From the NCBI GenBank assembly GCA_965232815.1, contig OZ247427.1, forward strand, positions 1,798,001 to 1,862,000: DNA of 64,000 nucleotides, written 5' to 3'. Origin of the DNA: Bin87 sp026710825 (lineage in GTDB: Bacteria; Chloroflexota; Dehalococcoidia; Lucifugimonadales; UBA3495). Shown here one piece after another: positions 30,928-39,572 of the stretch. The notes under the pieces are model-generated. The model made no database searches and was not told where the DNA came from. It was given only the letters and a program-made list of their open reading frames with translations. The position numbers and the translations under genes were made by a program. Each line of letters begins with the position of its first letter. Position 1 is the first letter of the stretch.

Positions 30928-32238
30928 TCAGCGGCGACTCCAGGGCAACTGCAGCCGTAGCCTGAGGCCTTCCTCGCGCACGTGCAGCACCTTGCCCAGC
31001 ACGTACGCCACCAGCGCCGCCACGATGCTGAGCACCGCTCCCATCTTGCCCGGCTCCTGGAAGGGGGAGTCGCCCGGGAACGCCTTGCCGGCCACGAACA
31101 GCGCCACCGTCAGGCCCAGCCCCGCAATCACTCCCGTCACCACCAGGTGCCGTATCCCCATCCCATCCGGCAGCGGGAACCCGATCCGCGCGGCCGCCCA
31201 CGAGAACAGCGCCACGCCGATGCCCTTGCCCACGATCAGCGACACCAGCACCATCAGCGTCACCAGTCCGATGCTGGAGAAGGCGACGCCGGCGTTGGCG
31301 AACGCGAAGAAGAACAGCCCGAAGTCCACGAACATCTTCAGGTGGTGCTCGAACTGCTCCAGCACGCTGTGCCCCTCGTGGTGCGAATCCGTAGCGCGTG
31401 GATGGGGAGCCGACACCGATTCGTGGTCATGATCATGCTCTGCATCCGTCGCGGAATGATGGGGGGCGCTGGGCATGAAGGGCACGATCGGAGCCAGCGC
31501 CAATGCCGGCTCCACTCCCGCTCCGGCCAGCCCGACCCACGAGAGCGATCCGCCGGTCAGGATGTACACCGGCCACCAGCGCACCCGCAATTTGCGCAAG
31601 ATGAACACAACGGCCATGCCACCCACCGTCGCCAGCAGCCAGAGCGGTTCCACCGGGTGGTGCGGGTCCGGGTAGAACACCGCGATGATCACCAGCCCGA
31701 TTGCATCATCCACAACCGCCAGCAGCAGCAGGAAGTTCACCGCCGGATGCAGGGGCCCGAACACCACCCGCGCCACCAGCCACGCCAGCGCAATATCCGT
31801 GGCCGTGGGAATCGCCCAACCGTTGGCCACCGCGCCGAAAACCTCGGTGCCTCCGTAGAATATCCACGCCATCGCGAAGTACAGGCCAACCGGCCCGAAC
31901 ACTCCGCCCAGCGTTCCCACCAGCGGGTTGATCGCCCGGCGCAAAGGGTTCAGCACCCCGCCGGGCAGCGTCGATTCCGTGATTTCCTTGGCGGCGATGC
32001 CAAAGAAAAGGCACATGAACATCCCGTTGATGATGAAATGGAGCGTCAGCGGATGCCCGAACACGTAGGCATGGTCGCCCAGTGGGTGGAAATCGATCAC
32101 CACCTCGTACCAGTGTTGGTTGACGTTGGCCGCCACCAAGCCCAGGATCACGCCGGCAATCAGCGGCAAGGAAAACTCCTGCAGAAAATTTATCGCTTGA
32201 AGTATTGGGTTCGTTCGTTGTGCGCTATTGGCATGCAT
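30928..32238 (-). CDS. nhaA: Na+/H+ antiporter NhaA
   Basis: A 436-residue NhaA with about twelve membrane segments. The ion-binding aspartate pair is in LLAVVDDAIGLVIIAVF, and the TM4 region reads PTATDIALAWLVARVVFG. It exports Na+ in exchange for H+ and serves pH and salt homeostasis. Unusual is a His-rich insert of ~35 residues (SAPHHSATDAEHDHDHESV and beyond) in a middle loop, which could sense pH or bind metal. It is monocistronic. Confidence 0.93.
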   Translation of the reverse strand: MHANSAQRTNPILQAINFLQEFSLPLIAGVILGLVAANVNQHWYEVVIDFHPLGDHAYVFGHPLTLHFIINGMFMCLFFGIAAKEITESTLPGGVLNPLRRAINPLVGTLGGVFGPVGLYFAMAWIFYGGTEVFGAVANGWAIPTATDIALAWLVARVVFGPLHPAVNFLLLLAVVDDAIGLVIIAVFYPDPHHPVEPLWLLATVGGMAVVFILRKLRVRWWPVYILTGGSLSWVGLAGAGVEPALALAPIVPFMPSAPHHSATDAEHDHDHESVSAPHPRATDSHHEGHSVLEQFEHHLKMFVDFGLFFFAFANAGVAFSSIGLVTLMVLVSLIVGKGIGVALFSWAAARIGFPLPDGMGIRHLVVTGVIAGLGLTVALFVAGKAFPGDSPFQEPGKMGAVLSIVAALVAYVLGKVLHVREEGLRLRLQLPWSRR

Positions 32239-32371
32239 GAGTCATGTGACGCGATAATCGCAATGTGCGTTACGTCGGCGGCAATATTACCACCAATCCT
32301 TGTCAGGGCGACTAATCAGTTGGTTGCGGAATTCGGTATTTGCCGGCGCGCCGTATCTGACGCGGCTCCAA

Positions 32372-33184
32372 TCAGACGCTCTGTTGCCAACAGTCAAACG
32401 CCACTGACACCGGCCCGTCGTACACTGTCCGCGCCTCGGCCGCCAGCGGCTCGGAATCCAGGTGGTATGCGTTGTCGATGTGCGTGAGCGTCAACGCCTG
32501 CACTCCAGCCATCTGCGCAATGCGAGCCGCTTCTGCTGCGGTCGAATGCGCAGTCTCATCCGCCCGGTGCCTCTCGGCCTCAACGCACAGTGCCTCGTGG
32601 ATCAACAGCGTCGCGCCCTCCGCCAGTTCCGCCAGCGATGGGCACCACCTGGTGTCGCCCGAGAACACCACGGCGTGCTCCCCTGATTCCACCCGCCATG
32701 CCATCGCGCCGCCGATGTGATCAACGGGAGCGCACTTGGCTCGCACCGTTTCGGTCAACTGCACCCACTGGCCCGCCTCGGTGGGCTGCAGCGTGAATAC
32801 CAGCCGACCATCCCGTCGCCGCACTTCGTCCGCGTCCACGGTCAGTCCCCGCGTCGGATACGCCAGCAGCGTGGCAATATCCGATGTGGCGCGCTCGGAG
32901 CCATACACCTGCATCGGCTGCTCCGCGGGATTGCGGCGGCTGCGCTGCATCTCGATGTGCGGCAGTCCCTCGCAGTGGTCTGGGTGGCTGTGGCTCAGCA
33001 GGCAGTGGTCGAACTCCGTGGGCGATATGCCGAGACGCTCGCTGTGCTGCAATACGGTGTTGCCTGACGCCGCATCCAGCAGTATCCGCTCTCCGCCCGG
33101 GCATTCCAGGACCATGGCGGTATGTCCGCGCAGGGTGCTGCCACCCGACCCTGTCCCCAGATAACTAACCGTAAATCCTGCCAT
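32372..33184 (-). CDS. MBL-fold metallohydrolase (RNase Z-like)
   Basis: A 270-residue metallo-beta-lactamase fold. The HxHxDH site is SHSHPDHCEG (H65, H67, D69, H70); further ligands are in FSGDTRWCPS and THIDN. GTGSGGSTLRGHTA near the N terminus is as in arylsulfatase/RNase Z-like groups. The start is ATG 33184; a TTG further upstream is less likely. It is probably a phosphodiesterase or esterase rather than tRNase Z, as the tRNA-binding flexible arm is not apparent. Confidence 0.85.
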   Translation of the reverse strand: MAGFTVSYLGTGSGGSTLRGHTAMVLECPGGERILLDAASGNTVLQHSERLGISPTEFDHCLLSHSHPDHCEGLPHIEMQRSRRNPAEQPMQVYGSERATSDIATLLAYPTRGLTVDADEVRRRDGRLVFTLQPTEAGQWVQLTETVRAKCAPVDHIGGAMAWRVESGEHAVVFSGDTRWCPSLAELAEGATLLIHEALCVEAERHRADETAHSTAAEAARIAQMAGVQALTLTHIDNAYHLDSEPLAAEARTVYDGPVSVAFDCWQQSV

Positions 33185-33251
33185 CGCCAATCCATCCCCC
33201 AATCAAATCAGAAAATCCCGTGCATCTTGTCCATCGATGTAAAAAGACCGG

Positions 33252-34253
33252 TTACCCCAGCGGAACCCGCGAGTGCGGCAAAACCGCCGGATTCACCAGG
33301 AACTCCGGCAACTTGCCCTGCAGCACATCCACGGTCGCCCGGGCCGTCCGCACCTCAAGCTCCAGCACCGACTGCTGCGACAGGAACGCCACGTGCGGCG
33401 TGACGATCACGTTGTCCATCGCAAATATCGGGTGGTCCGCCGGCGGCGCAGCCGACTCCATCACATCCAGACCCGCCCCGGCGATGCTCCCGTTTTGCAG
33501 AGCGGCGACCAGCGCTGGTTCGTCCACGATGGGCCCCCGCGCGCAGTTGATCAGGTACGCCGACGGGCGCATCAGCCCGAATGCCCGCTCGCCCATCAGC
33601 CCGCGCGTCTCGTCGTTCAGCGGCGTGTGCACCGTCACGTAGTCGGATGCCGCCAGCAACTCATCCAGCGACGCCGCACTCACCCCGTCCGGCAGATCGG
33701 CGTCCGCCGGCAGGTACGGATCAAACGCCAGCACCGTCAGCCCGAACGCCCGCGCCTTGTCCGCCACCGTGCGCCCGATGCGTCCAAACCCGAGGATGCC
33801 GATGGTCTGGCCCCGCAGTCGCGTCAACGGGTGCGGCGACGGCGTGCCCTCCCAGCGGCCCGCCTTGGCGACACCGTCGTAGAAACCGACCTGCCGGTTC
33901 CAGGTGAGCAAGAGCGCCATAACGTGGTCGCTCACCTCATCCACGCAGTAATCGGGCACATAGGTCACGGGGATGCCCAACTCGGTCGCCACGTCCACCG
34001 CGATGTTGTCCACGCCCACGCCGTACCGACTGATGCAACGGCATCGTTCGGCCGCTCTTACCACCGCCGGCGTAACCTGCGCGAAGCACGTCATGATCGC
34101 GTCGCAATCCACCGCCAGCACAGCCAGCGTCCCCTCCGACCCGTCCGGCGCCTCCACCACTTCAACCCCATCGCCCAACCCGTCAACCAAAACCTCCCGC
34201 TCAGGCGCGGTGGACGGCCAAACAAAATCAGTAATCAATATGCGGGTGGGCAT
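33252..34253 (-). CDS. D-isomer-specific 2-hydroxyacid dehydrogenase
   Basis: A 333-residue NAD-dependent dehydrogenase of the phosphoglycerate/CtBP type. The nucleotide-binding fold is GQTIGILGFGRIGRTVADKA; the catalytic arginine lies in LINCARGPIVDE and the histidine in IVTPHVAFLSQQS, with the acidic residue between them. The start is ATG 34253 (MPTRILITDF). The substrate is not known; phosphoglycerate is unlikely, as the ACT domain of SerA is missing. Confidence 0.9.
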   Translation of the reverse strand: MPTRILITDFVWPSTAPEREVLVDGLGDGVEVVEAPDGSEGTLAVLAVDCDAIMTCFAQVTPAVVRAAERCRCISRYGVGVDNIAVDVATELGIPVTYVPDYCVDEVSDHVMALLLTWNRQVGFYDGVAKAGRWEGTPSPHPLTRLRGQTIGILGFGRIGRTVADKARAFGLTVLAFDPYLPADADLPDGVSAASLDELLAASDYVTVHTPLNDETRGLMGERAFGLMRPSAYLINCARGPIVDEPALVAALQNGSIAGAGLDVMESAAPPADHPIFAMDNVIVTPHVAFLSQQSVLELEVRTARATVDVLQGKLPEFLVNPAVLPHSRVPLG

Positions 34254-34613
34254 CAGCGGTTCCGGCGAGACGATTGCGGCGGAGAGAGTATAGCGCATAG
34301 CCAGACGCCGCAGAATGTAGGTAGGTGAAAAAAATGACAGTGCTATACCGGCGCGGCAGAGATACGTATCAGTGCGCGTTAGTAACGGCGCCCGTCAGCA
34401 GCCCAGTAACTCCATTCAGGAGGGGGTCAATGGGTGTAGCCTATGGTGATGTGTGAGCGCAAGACGCCGAACGATTCTTTTGGTAAGCATGGATCGTGGA
34501 GCATTTACTACGGTACCCTGCCAACAGCGGGAGCACTCTACTTGAGGATCGATAGTCTGGGCAAATGCGGTGCCCGGGAACATATCAGCTATCCGCATCG
34601 AAGGAAGGTAGAA
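34254..34613. other. Intergenic region with a possible 8-codon leader
   Basis: No full gene. AGGAGGGGG at 34418-34426 precedes ATG 34430 of a very short frame, MGVAYGDV, ending TGA 34456. This may be chance or a leader peptide for the lipoprotein gene at 34614. The rest shows nothing I can name. Confidence 0.35.
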
Positions 34614-35186
34614 ATGAAGCTAAACGTCGCTGTTCCGTTCGTGCTGTTAATCGCGTTGTCGGTTCAAGCGATGACTTCTTGCGCTGCTGACCGGTCAACT
34701 AACGAGGCAGGATCGCTTCCGGCGAAAGGTTACAGCGAAAAGTACGGCGCAGTTGACGACGCCCTGCAACTTGGAAACGCCCATGCTGTCTGCAGCGATC
34801 TTTCAAACCCTTCAGCAATGGATCGAAACCAATTGATACGGTCTGCTCACCCTGACTTGGCAGCAACTGGTTGGACCGCGGTGGATTGGATTGAACTGGA
34901 AATGGCTTATCTGGCAGTCTGCTATTCGCGAGACCTATGGCCTGCCGGAACCGTGGCCAACCTAAGCGACTTGTCAGCCTTTGACGCGATGATCGAAGCT
35001 GATCCAGATACGGCAGATTATTGTGAAGTGCTCTCTGACTCGTCGGACGAAGAAGCACAAGATTTATTGCAGAAAACACATACGGGGCCGCTGTACGTAA
35101 GCTTGAAAGACATCGAGATCGACCGTATTTCATTACACGTCGCTTACATGTCTGCGTGCACAGAATTGGGGCTCTGGACCCGTTAG
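34614..35186 (+). CDS. Secreted lipoprotein of unknown function
   Basis: A 190-residue protein. ATG 34614 has AAGGAAGG upstream and gives a signal peptide LNVAVPFVLLIALSVQAMTSC with a possible lipobox (MTSC). The mature part is acidic, with VDWIELEMAYLAVCYSRDLW and LHVAYMSACTELGLW, where two similar segments (AYLAVCY, AYMSACT) suggest an internal duplication. The open frame extends to 34443, but without a signal peptide at its N terminus. No family is recognised. GC is lower than its neighbours. Confidence 0.65.
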   Translation: MKLNVAVPFVLLIALSVQAMTSCAADRSTNEAGSLPAKGYSEKYGAVDDALQLGNAHAVCSDLSNPSAMDRNQLIRSAHPDLAATGWTAVDWIELEMAYLAVCYSRDLWPAGTVANLSDLSAFDAMIEADPDTADYCEVLSDSSDEEAQDLLQKTHTGPLYVSLKDIEIDRISLHVAYMSACTELGLWTR

Positions 35187-35372
35187 CGTTGAGCCGCTGA
35201 GATACGGACGGCAGAAATGCCGCACTTTAATTGACTCTTTCAACGGGCAGTGGTAGCTGTCACACGAGCATCAAAATATCGACCAAGAAACACACTCATT
35301 CACGCGCATCAATTCCGTATGAGCTATCAGATGAGGGTGGCGCGGTACGGTTAAGGCTCCTATAATCCCAGT

Positions 35373-36020
35373 ATGTCCATCCGCTACGTCGTCAGCCTGA
35401 TCACCGACCCCGACTTCACCGCCCGCGCCTACCGCGCGCGGCAGCTCATCTGCGGCCAGTACGCCTGCTGGGCCGCAGAGATGCACATGCTCCACATGCC
35501 CATGTCCGACTATTTCCCGTTGGACACCGACGAGGACGGCATGGTGGAGGCGCAATTGGCCGGCGAAGTCGAACGCCTCGCGGACCGCTACCGCCGCGTG
35601 TCGCCGCGCTTCCCCCTGTTCAACCGCGGCATCACCACCACACGCGAGACCGAAACCGACGGCAACATCTGGCTCGACTTCTCGCCCGAGGTGGTCAACG
35701 AGTCCCTGTACCGCTTGCAGGCCATGGTCGCCGACCTCCTGGAGCGCAACCCGTCCGTTGGCGGTCCCCGTCGCGTCTACGGCCCCGATTTCCTGCCGCA
35801 GATCCCGTTGATGTCCCACGCCAACCTGCCCGACTCCGTGTTCGACGGCGCCCTCGATTTCGCCCGCTCCGTTACCGATGAGCTGAAGGTCTCCCAGATC
35901 ACCCGCTCCTGGCGTCTCGCCCTGACCCGCTTCGAGTCCAACGCCGCCGGCGACGACTGGTCCAACGGACGCTGGGCCACCGACCTCTCCTGGCGCGCCA
36001 TCGGCAGCTACAGCCTATGA
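35373..36020 (+). CDS. Hypothetical protein, possibly 2H-phosphoesterase-like
   Basis: A 215-residue soluble protein. Histidine motifs MHMLHMPMSDYFPL and LMSHANLPDS lie about 110 residues apart, a spacing that recalls the paired HxT/S motifs of 2H phosphoesterases (2'-5' RNA ligase-like). The second serine or threonine is not canonical, so this is tentative. It starts at ATG 35373 with little ribosome-site signal. Isolated. Confidence 0.5.
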   Translation: MSIRYVVSLITDPDFTARAYRARQLICGQYACWAAEMHMLHMPMSDYFPLDTDEDGMVEAQLAGEVERLADRYRRVSPRFPLFNRGITTTRETETDGNIWLDFSPEVVNESLYRLQAMVADLLERNPSVGGPRRVYGPDFLPQIPLMSHANLPDSVFDGALDFARSVTDELKVSQITRSWRLALTRFESNAAGDDWSNGRWATDLSWRAIGSYSL

Positions 36021-36067
36021 TCCATTCGTGCCATCAGCAGCGGGATTAGCGCTAAACGGACGAATGA

Positions 36068-36268
36068 GTGAAGTCCGTCCGTGACGAAAGGAGGTCCGGA
36101 CAGCAGCAATTCCTCGCAGAATTGCGCCGTACTGAACAGCGAATACTAACCGTGCTCGCCAACCATTCTCGCGTTGCGCCCGAAGCGGGTCGGCCCGTGT
36201 TCTGGTTCCCGCCGGGAATGGAAGCCCTCGCGCCGGCCGCTCCCGACGAAACGCCGGTGGAAGCGTAG
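36068..36268 (+). pseudogene. Remnant of a coiled-coil tail protein
   Basis: A 66-codon frame beginning with GTG directly after a TGA. Its product (QQQFLAELRRTEQRILTVLA, then NHSRVAPEAGRPVFWFPPG) matches the tail of the 29084-29416 protein (LLIALANHGHDDGGQPVFRA), but the membrane segment and most of the coiled coil are missing. I read it as a degraded paralogue; a short functional gene is possible. Confidence 0.55.
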
Positions 36269-36281
36269 CCGGGGACCGTCG

Positions 36282-37106
36282 CTACACCGAAAACGCCCGG
36301 TCCAGCCGCTGCCGCTGCTCCGTCGTGAGATGCCAGCCCGACGCCGCGCAATTCTCCTCCGTCCGCCCCACGCTGTTTGACTTGGGGATCGCGATCATCC
36401 CTTCCTGATCGGCGACCCAATTCAACGCCACCTGCGCCGCCGTCTTGCCCGTCTCGCCGGTGACCTCAGCCAGCGTCTGCTGGTCCCGGCTTAACCCCAA
36501 CGCCTGCCGGATCCGTCCTCCGCTGTTGCCAACCAGCGCTCCCTCATGCAGAGGTGAATACGCCATGACCATGATATCGTTCTCCAGGCAGTAGGGAATC
36601 ACGTCCCGCTCGGCGCGACGCCGGCGCAGGTTGTAGAGAATCTGGTTGGACACAATCGGGTTGTTATCCAACGCCGCCTGCGCGTCCTGCATGTCCTCCA
36701 CCGAGAAGTTGCTCACCCCGATGTGGTCCACCAGTCCGTCCGCCACCAACCGCTCCATCGCCCGCATGGTCTCGCCGATGGGCACGCTCGGGTTGGGCCA
36801 GTGGATTTGGTACAGGTCGATCTTGTCGATGCCCAGCAGGCGCAGGCTCTTGTCCGCCGCCCGCAGCACCGCATCGTACCGCAGGTTGCTGCCCAGCACC
36901 TTGGTCGCGACGAACACGTCGTCCCGGATCCCTGCAATCGCCTCGCCCACCTGGTCCTCGGTGCGGTACATCTCCGCCGTGTCGATCAGGTTCGCCCCCA
37001 ACTCGACCCCGCGACGCAACGGCTCCGACCCGCCGCTGTAACGCCACGTTCCCAATCCGATCTCGGGAACCATCACGCCCGATGCTCCCAGCCGTTTCAA
37101 TTCCAT
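36282..37106 (-). CDS. Aldo/keto reductase
   Basis: A 274-residue AKR with the (beta/alpha)8 fold, NADPH-dependent. Catalytic tetrad residues: D and Y in LIDTAEMYRTEDQVGEAI, K in VFVATKVLG and H in YQIHWPNPSVP. The cofactor-binding region near the C terminus is IAIPKSNSVGRTEENCAA. The start is ATG 37106 after GGGAGAG. Carbonyl substrate unknown. Confidence 0.92.
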   Translation of the reverse strand: MELKRLGASGVMVPEIGLGTWRYSGGSEPLRRGVELGANLIDTAEMYRTEDQVGEAIAGIRDDVFVATKVLGSNLRYDAVLRAADKSLRLLGIDKIDLYQIHWPNPSVPIGETMRAMERLVADGLVDHIGVSNFSVEDMQDAQAALDNNPIVSNQILYNLRRRRAERDVIPYCLENDIMVMAYSPLHEGALVGNSGGRIRQALGLSRDQQTLAEVTGETGKTAAQVALNWVADQEGMIAIPKSNSVGRTEENCAASGWHLTTEQRQRLDRAFSV

Positions 37107-37187
37107 TGTCCATCTCTCCCTGTGCCGAATCGCCGCGCCAGTTCGACCGTCCGCCATTGTACCCTCAACTATCCGCCGATCTGACGA

Positions 37188-37215
37188 CGCTCATCCTCAG
37201 CCTGTCGAAGGATCC
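37188..37215. repeat. CCTGTCGAA-type dispersed element
   Basis: CGCTCATCCTCAGCCTGTCG then AAGGATCC; related to elements at 26137-26160 and 45287-45319. It covers the end of the next gene, whose last codons (DPSTG) and TGA stop are encoded within it. Confidence 0.75.
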
Positions 37216-38747
37216 TTTCTCTCCTCCCGTTCCCGGGCACTCGCCCGCATCAATATCGCCGGTACCACCGCGACCAGCGCGGTGATCCCGGCCACCCGGT
37301 AGAAGGTGTGAAACAGCCCCAGGCTCGCTGTCTCCACCGTCTCCCGGTACTCCGCGATCGCCCGCAGCCGCGCCTCCGCGTCCAGACCGGTCATAGTGAG
37401 CGGCGACGGCGTCTCGGCCAGTATCGCCAGGAACTCGTTCACTCCCCACGCCGACAGCGCCGCCATTCCCAGCGTCATTCCCAGCATCCGCGCCACCACC
37501 ACCGTGGATGCCGACACCGCCCGGTATGCATGCGGCGCGGCGGCTATCGCCCGGTGCATCAATGGCGCGATCACCAGCCCAAACCCGACGCCGGCAATCA
37601 CCATATCCAGCGTTAGCCTCGGCTCGGCAATCTCCACCGGCCATCCGCTCAGCCGGAACATCCCCAACGCGATCAGCGCCAGGCCGCCCACCGTGATCCA
37701 TCTGGCGTCCACCCAGCGCAGCAGCCACCCGCCCAGGATGGCGAACACCGGAATCGTCGCCGTCATTCGCAGCAGCCACAACGCGGCGGTGACGGCATCC
37801 ACCGGTCGCTCGGGGCGGTTCATCACCGTGTTCGCCATGATCACTGTCGTCGCCATCGCGATGATCAGCGCGACCCCCACCAGCAGTTGACACGCGTTGG
37901 CGGTGACGAATGCCCACGTCCGGAACAGCGCTCCGGATAATATCGGCTCGACCGTCCACCGCTGCGCCCAGACCAGCGCCCCCACGCACAACGCGCATCC
38001 CGCCAGCAGCGCAAATGGGATCCACGACCCCGCGCGGAACAAACCCTCGTGGCCGAATGCCAGCGACACCAGCACCAGGGCCACCGTGAGTATCGCCGCG
38101 CCCCGGTAGTCCATCCGCGCTCCGGTCGCCGCCCGCTTCGGCACCCAGAACAGCGCCGCTGCGATCGCCGCCGCCTGCGGCACGTTCAGCCAGAATATCG
38201 CGCGCCAACCCCAGATCTCGATGACTGCTCCCCCGTAAGCCGGCCCCAGCATGCTGCCCGCCTCGGCTGCGCCGGCCACGATCCCCAGGGCCAGCCCCCG
38301 GTGCTGTGGAGCCGTCAGCGCCGCGGCGATGGCCAGGCTGATGGGAACCGCGCCGCCGCCGCCGATGGCCTGGATCACCCGCGCCGCCACGATCTGATCC
38401 AGCGGTTCCAGTACCCCGTTCAGCCATTCCGATTCGCCCGTAAGCGCGACCAACGTCGTCCCGATGCCGAACACCGCCAGCGATGCCCAGTACACACGGA
38501 CGTAACCGTGCACATCGGCCAACCGTCCCAGCAGCGGCATCGCCACCGTGTACCCCAGCAGGTACGCCGTCACCACCCAGATCACCGATTCCAGCCTGAT
38601 GATCGGAACTTTGAGGTCGGCCATCACCGCCGGCAGCGCCGTGACCACGACCGTCTGGTCCAGCGCGGTGATGAACGCCCCGCACGCGACCACGGCCACC
38701 AGCGTCCATTGACGGCGGGACGAGAAACTGCGGGACGAGATTTCCAC
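37197..38747 (-). CDS. EmrB/QacA-type MFS efflux transporter (P55-like)
   Basis: A 516-residue DHA2 drug:H+ antiporter with 14 predicted membrane segments. Motif D1 region: FITALDQTVVVTALPAVMAD; motif A: GRLADVHGYVRVY; motif C-like GPAYGGAVIEIWGWRAIFWL. GTG 38747, after CGAGGGCAGA, is the likely start. It lies 26 bp after an LppX/LprAFG lipoprotein. This order matches the mycobacterial lprG-Rv1410c (P55) operon, whose pair exports triacylglycerides and drugs. The last codons come from a dispersed repeat. Confidence 0.87.
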   Translation of the reverse strand: MEISSRSFSSRRQWTLVAVVACGAFITALDQTVVVTALPAVMADLKVPIIRLESVIWVVTAYLLGYTVAMPLLGRLADVHGYVRVYWASLAVFGIGTTLVALTGESEWLNGVLEPLDQIVAARVIQAIGGGGAVPISLAIAAALTAPQHRGLALGIVAGAAEAGSMLGPAYGGAVIEIWGWRAIFWLNVPQAAAIAAALFWVPKRAATGARMDYRGAAILTVALVLVSLAFGHEGLFRAGSWIPFALLAGCALCVGALVWAQRWTVEPILSGALFRTWAFVTANACQLLVGVALIIAMATTVIMANTVMNRPERPVDAVTAALWLLRMTATIPVFAILGGWLLRWVDARWITVGGLALIALGMFRLSGWPVEIAEPRLTLDMVIAGVGFGLVIAPLMHRAIAAAPHAYRAVSASTVVVARMLGMTLGMAALSAWGVNEFLAILAETPSPLTMTGLDAEARLRAIAEYRETVETASLGLFHTFYRVAGITALVAVVPAILMRASAREREERKDPSTG

Positions 38748-38773
38748 TCTGCCCTCGCGACTGCCGCGGCGAA

Positions 38774-39568
38774 TCAGCCGCCCGTCAGATCGGTGAATTC
38801 GTCGGGTGGCTCGATCGATACCGGCTCGTTGATGCTTGTCAACACGATCTCGCGGACGGTATCGGCCTGGTCGAACATCCCCACCGGTCCGGCGACGCGC
38901 AACTTCCGCAACTGCCGTTCCTCGGTGTCGGTCCAAACTACGATGCGCACGGTCTGCCCCTCTTCGGCCGTCAGCGGCAGCCAGTCCATCACTGATGCCG
39001 GGGCGTCTCCGGAAATCTTGTGCGCTGGAATCCCGTCAACCTCCTCCATCCCATCCAGCGTCGGATCGTCGATCATGTCGACCAGGTCGGCGATCAGTTG
39101 GTTCAGTTCCGCCACCGGTATCGGTACGGAGGATTGCGGTTGTTTCAGCCACGCGCCCGAAAACGGGTCCGTCCCGTAGTATGCATCCGTCGTGATCACC
39201 GATTGCAGCCCGAAGTAGATGCCGGATTCCGCCTCCGTTTGAGCGTCGGGCACCAGGTATGCGTCAACCGTCAGTTCGGCCCCTTGTTCCGCGTCCCAGA
39301 CTCCACGCGCCTCGGTCAGCTTGGCGCTGAACACGGGGAGGAATATGGCCCCCGCCTCGTGCTGCACCGCGAACTCTGCGCTCCGCAGATTCCGCAGGTT
39401 CGCCGACGTCTCGCCCAGGAGCGCCACCGGGTCTGGTATCGGCGTGGCCGTCGGAACCGGCGTCGCGGCAGGGGTCGCCGACCCCGTGCAGCCAACTGCC
39501 AGAACTGACAGAACCAGCGCACATGCGAGGAACGACACCCCGGTGCGTGCCGTCAGCGTCGCCAGCAT
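38774..39568 (-). CDS. LppX/LprAFG-family lipoprotein
   Basis: A 264-residue exported lipoprotein. ATG 39568 gives a signal peptide ending VLAVGC, followed by a Thr/Pro linker (TPAATPVPTATPIPDP). The mature part looks like the LppX/LprG lipid-binding beta sandwich: LLGETSANLRNLRSAEFAVQ, then a typical ESGIYFGLQSVI and IPAHKISGDA block. In mycobacteria such proteins carry triacylated lipids to a partner MFS pump; here an EmrB-type carrier follows directly. Confidence 0.8.
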   Translation of the reverse strand: MLATLTARTGVSFLACALVLSVLAVGCTGSATPAATPVPTATPIPDPVALLGETSANLRNLRSAEFAVQHEAGAIFLPVFSAKLTEARGVWDAEQGAELTVDAYLVPDAQTEAESGIYFGLQSVITTDAYYGTDPFSGAWLKQPQSSVPIPVAELNQLIADLVDMIDDPTLDGMEEVDGIPAHKISGDAPASVMDWLPLTAEEGQTVRIVVWTDTEERQLRKLRVAGPVGMFDQADTVREIVLTSINEPVSIEPPDEFTDLTGG

Positions 39569-39572
39569 CAAC

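Noticed and set aside
34430..34456. A regulatory leader peptide MGVAYGDV with a strong ribosome site.
   Set aside because: No run of regulatory codons and no terminator/antiterminator pair is visible; kept only as a note on the intergenic region.
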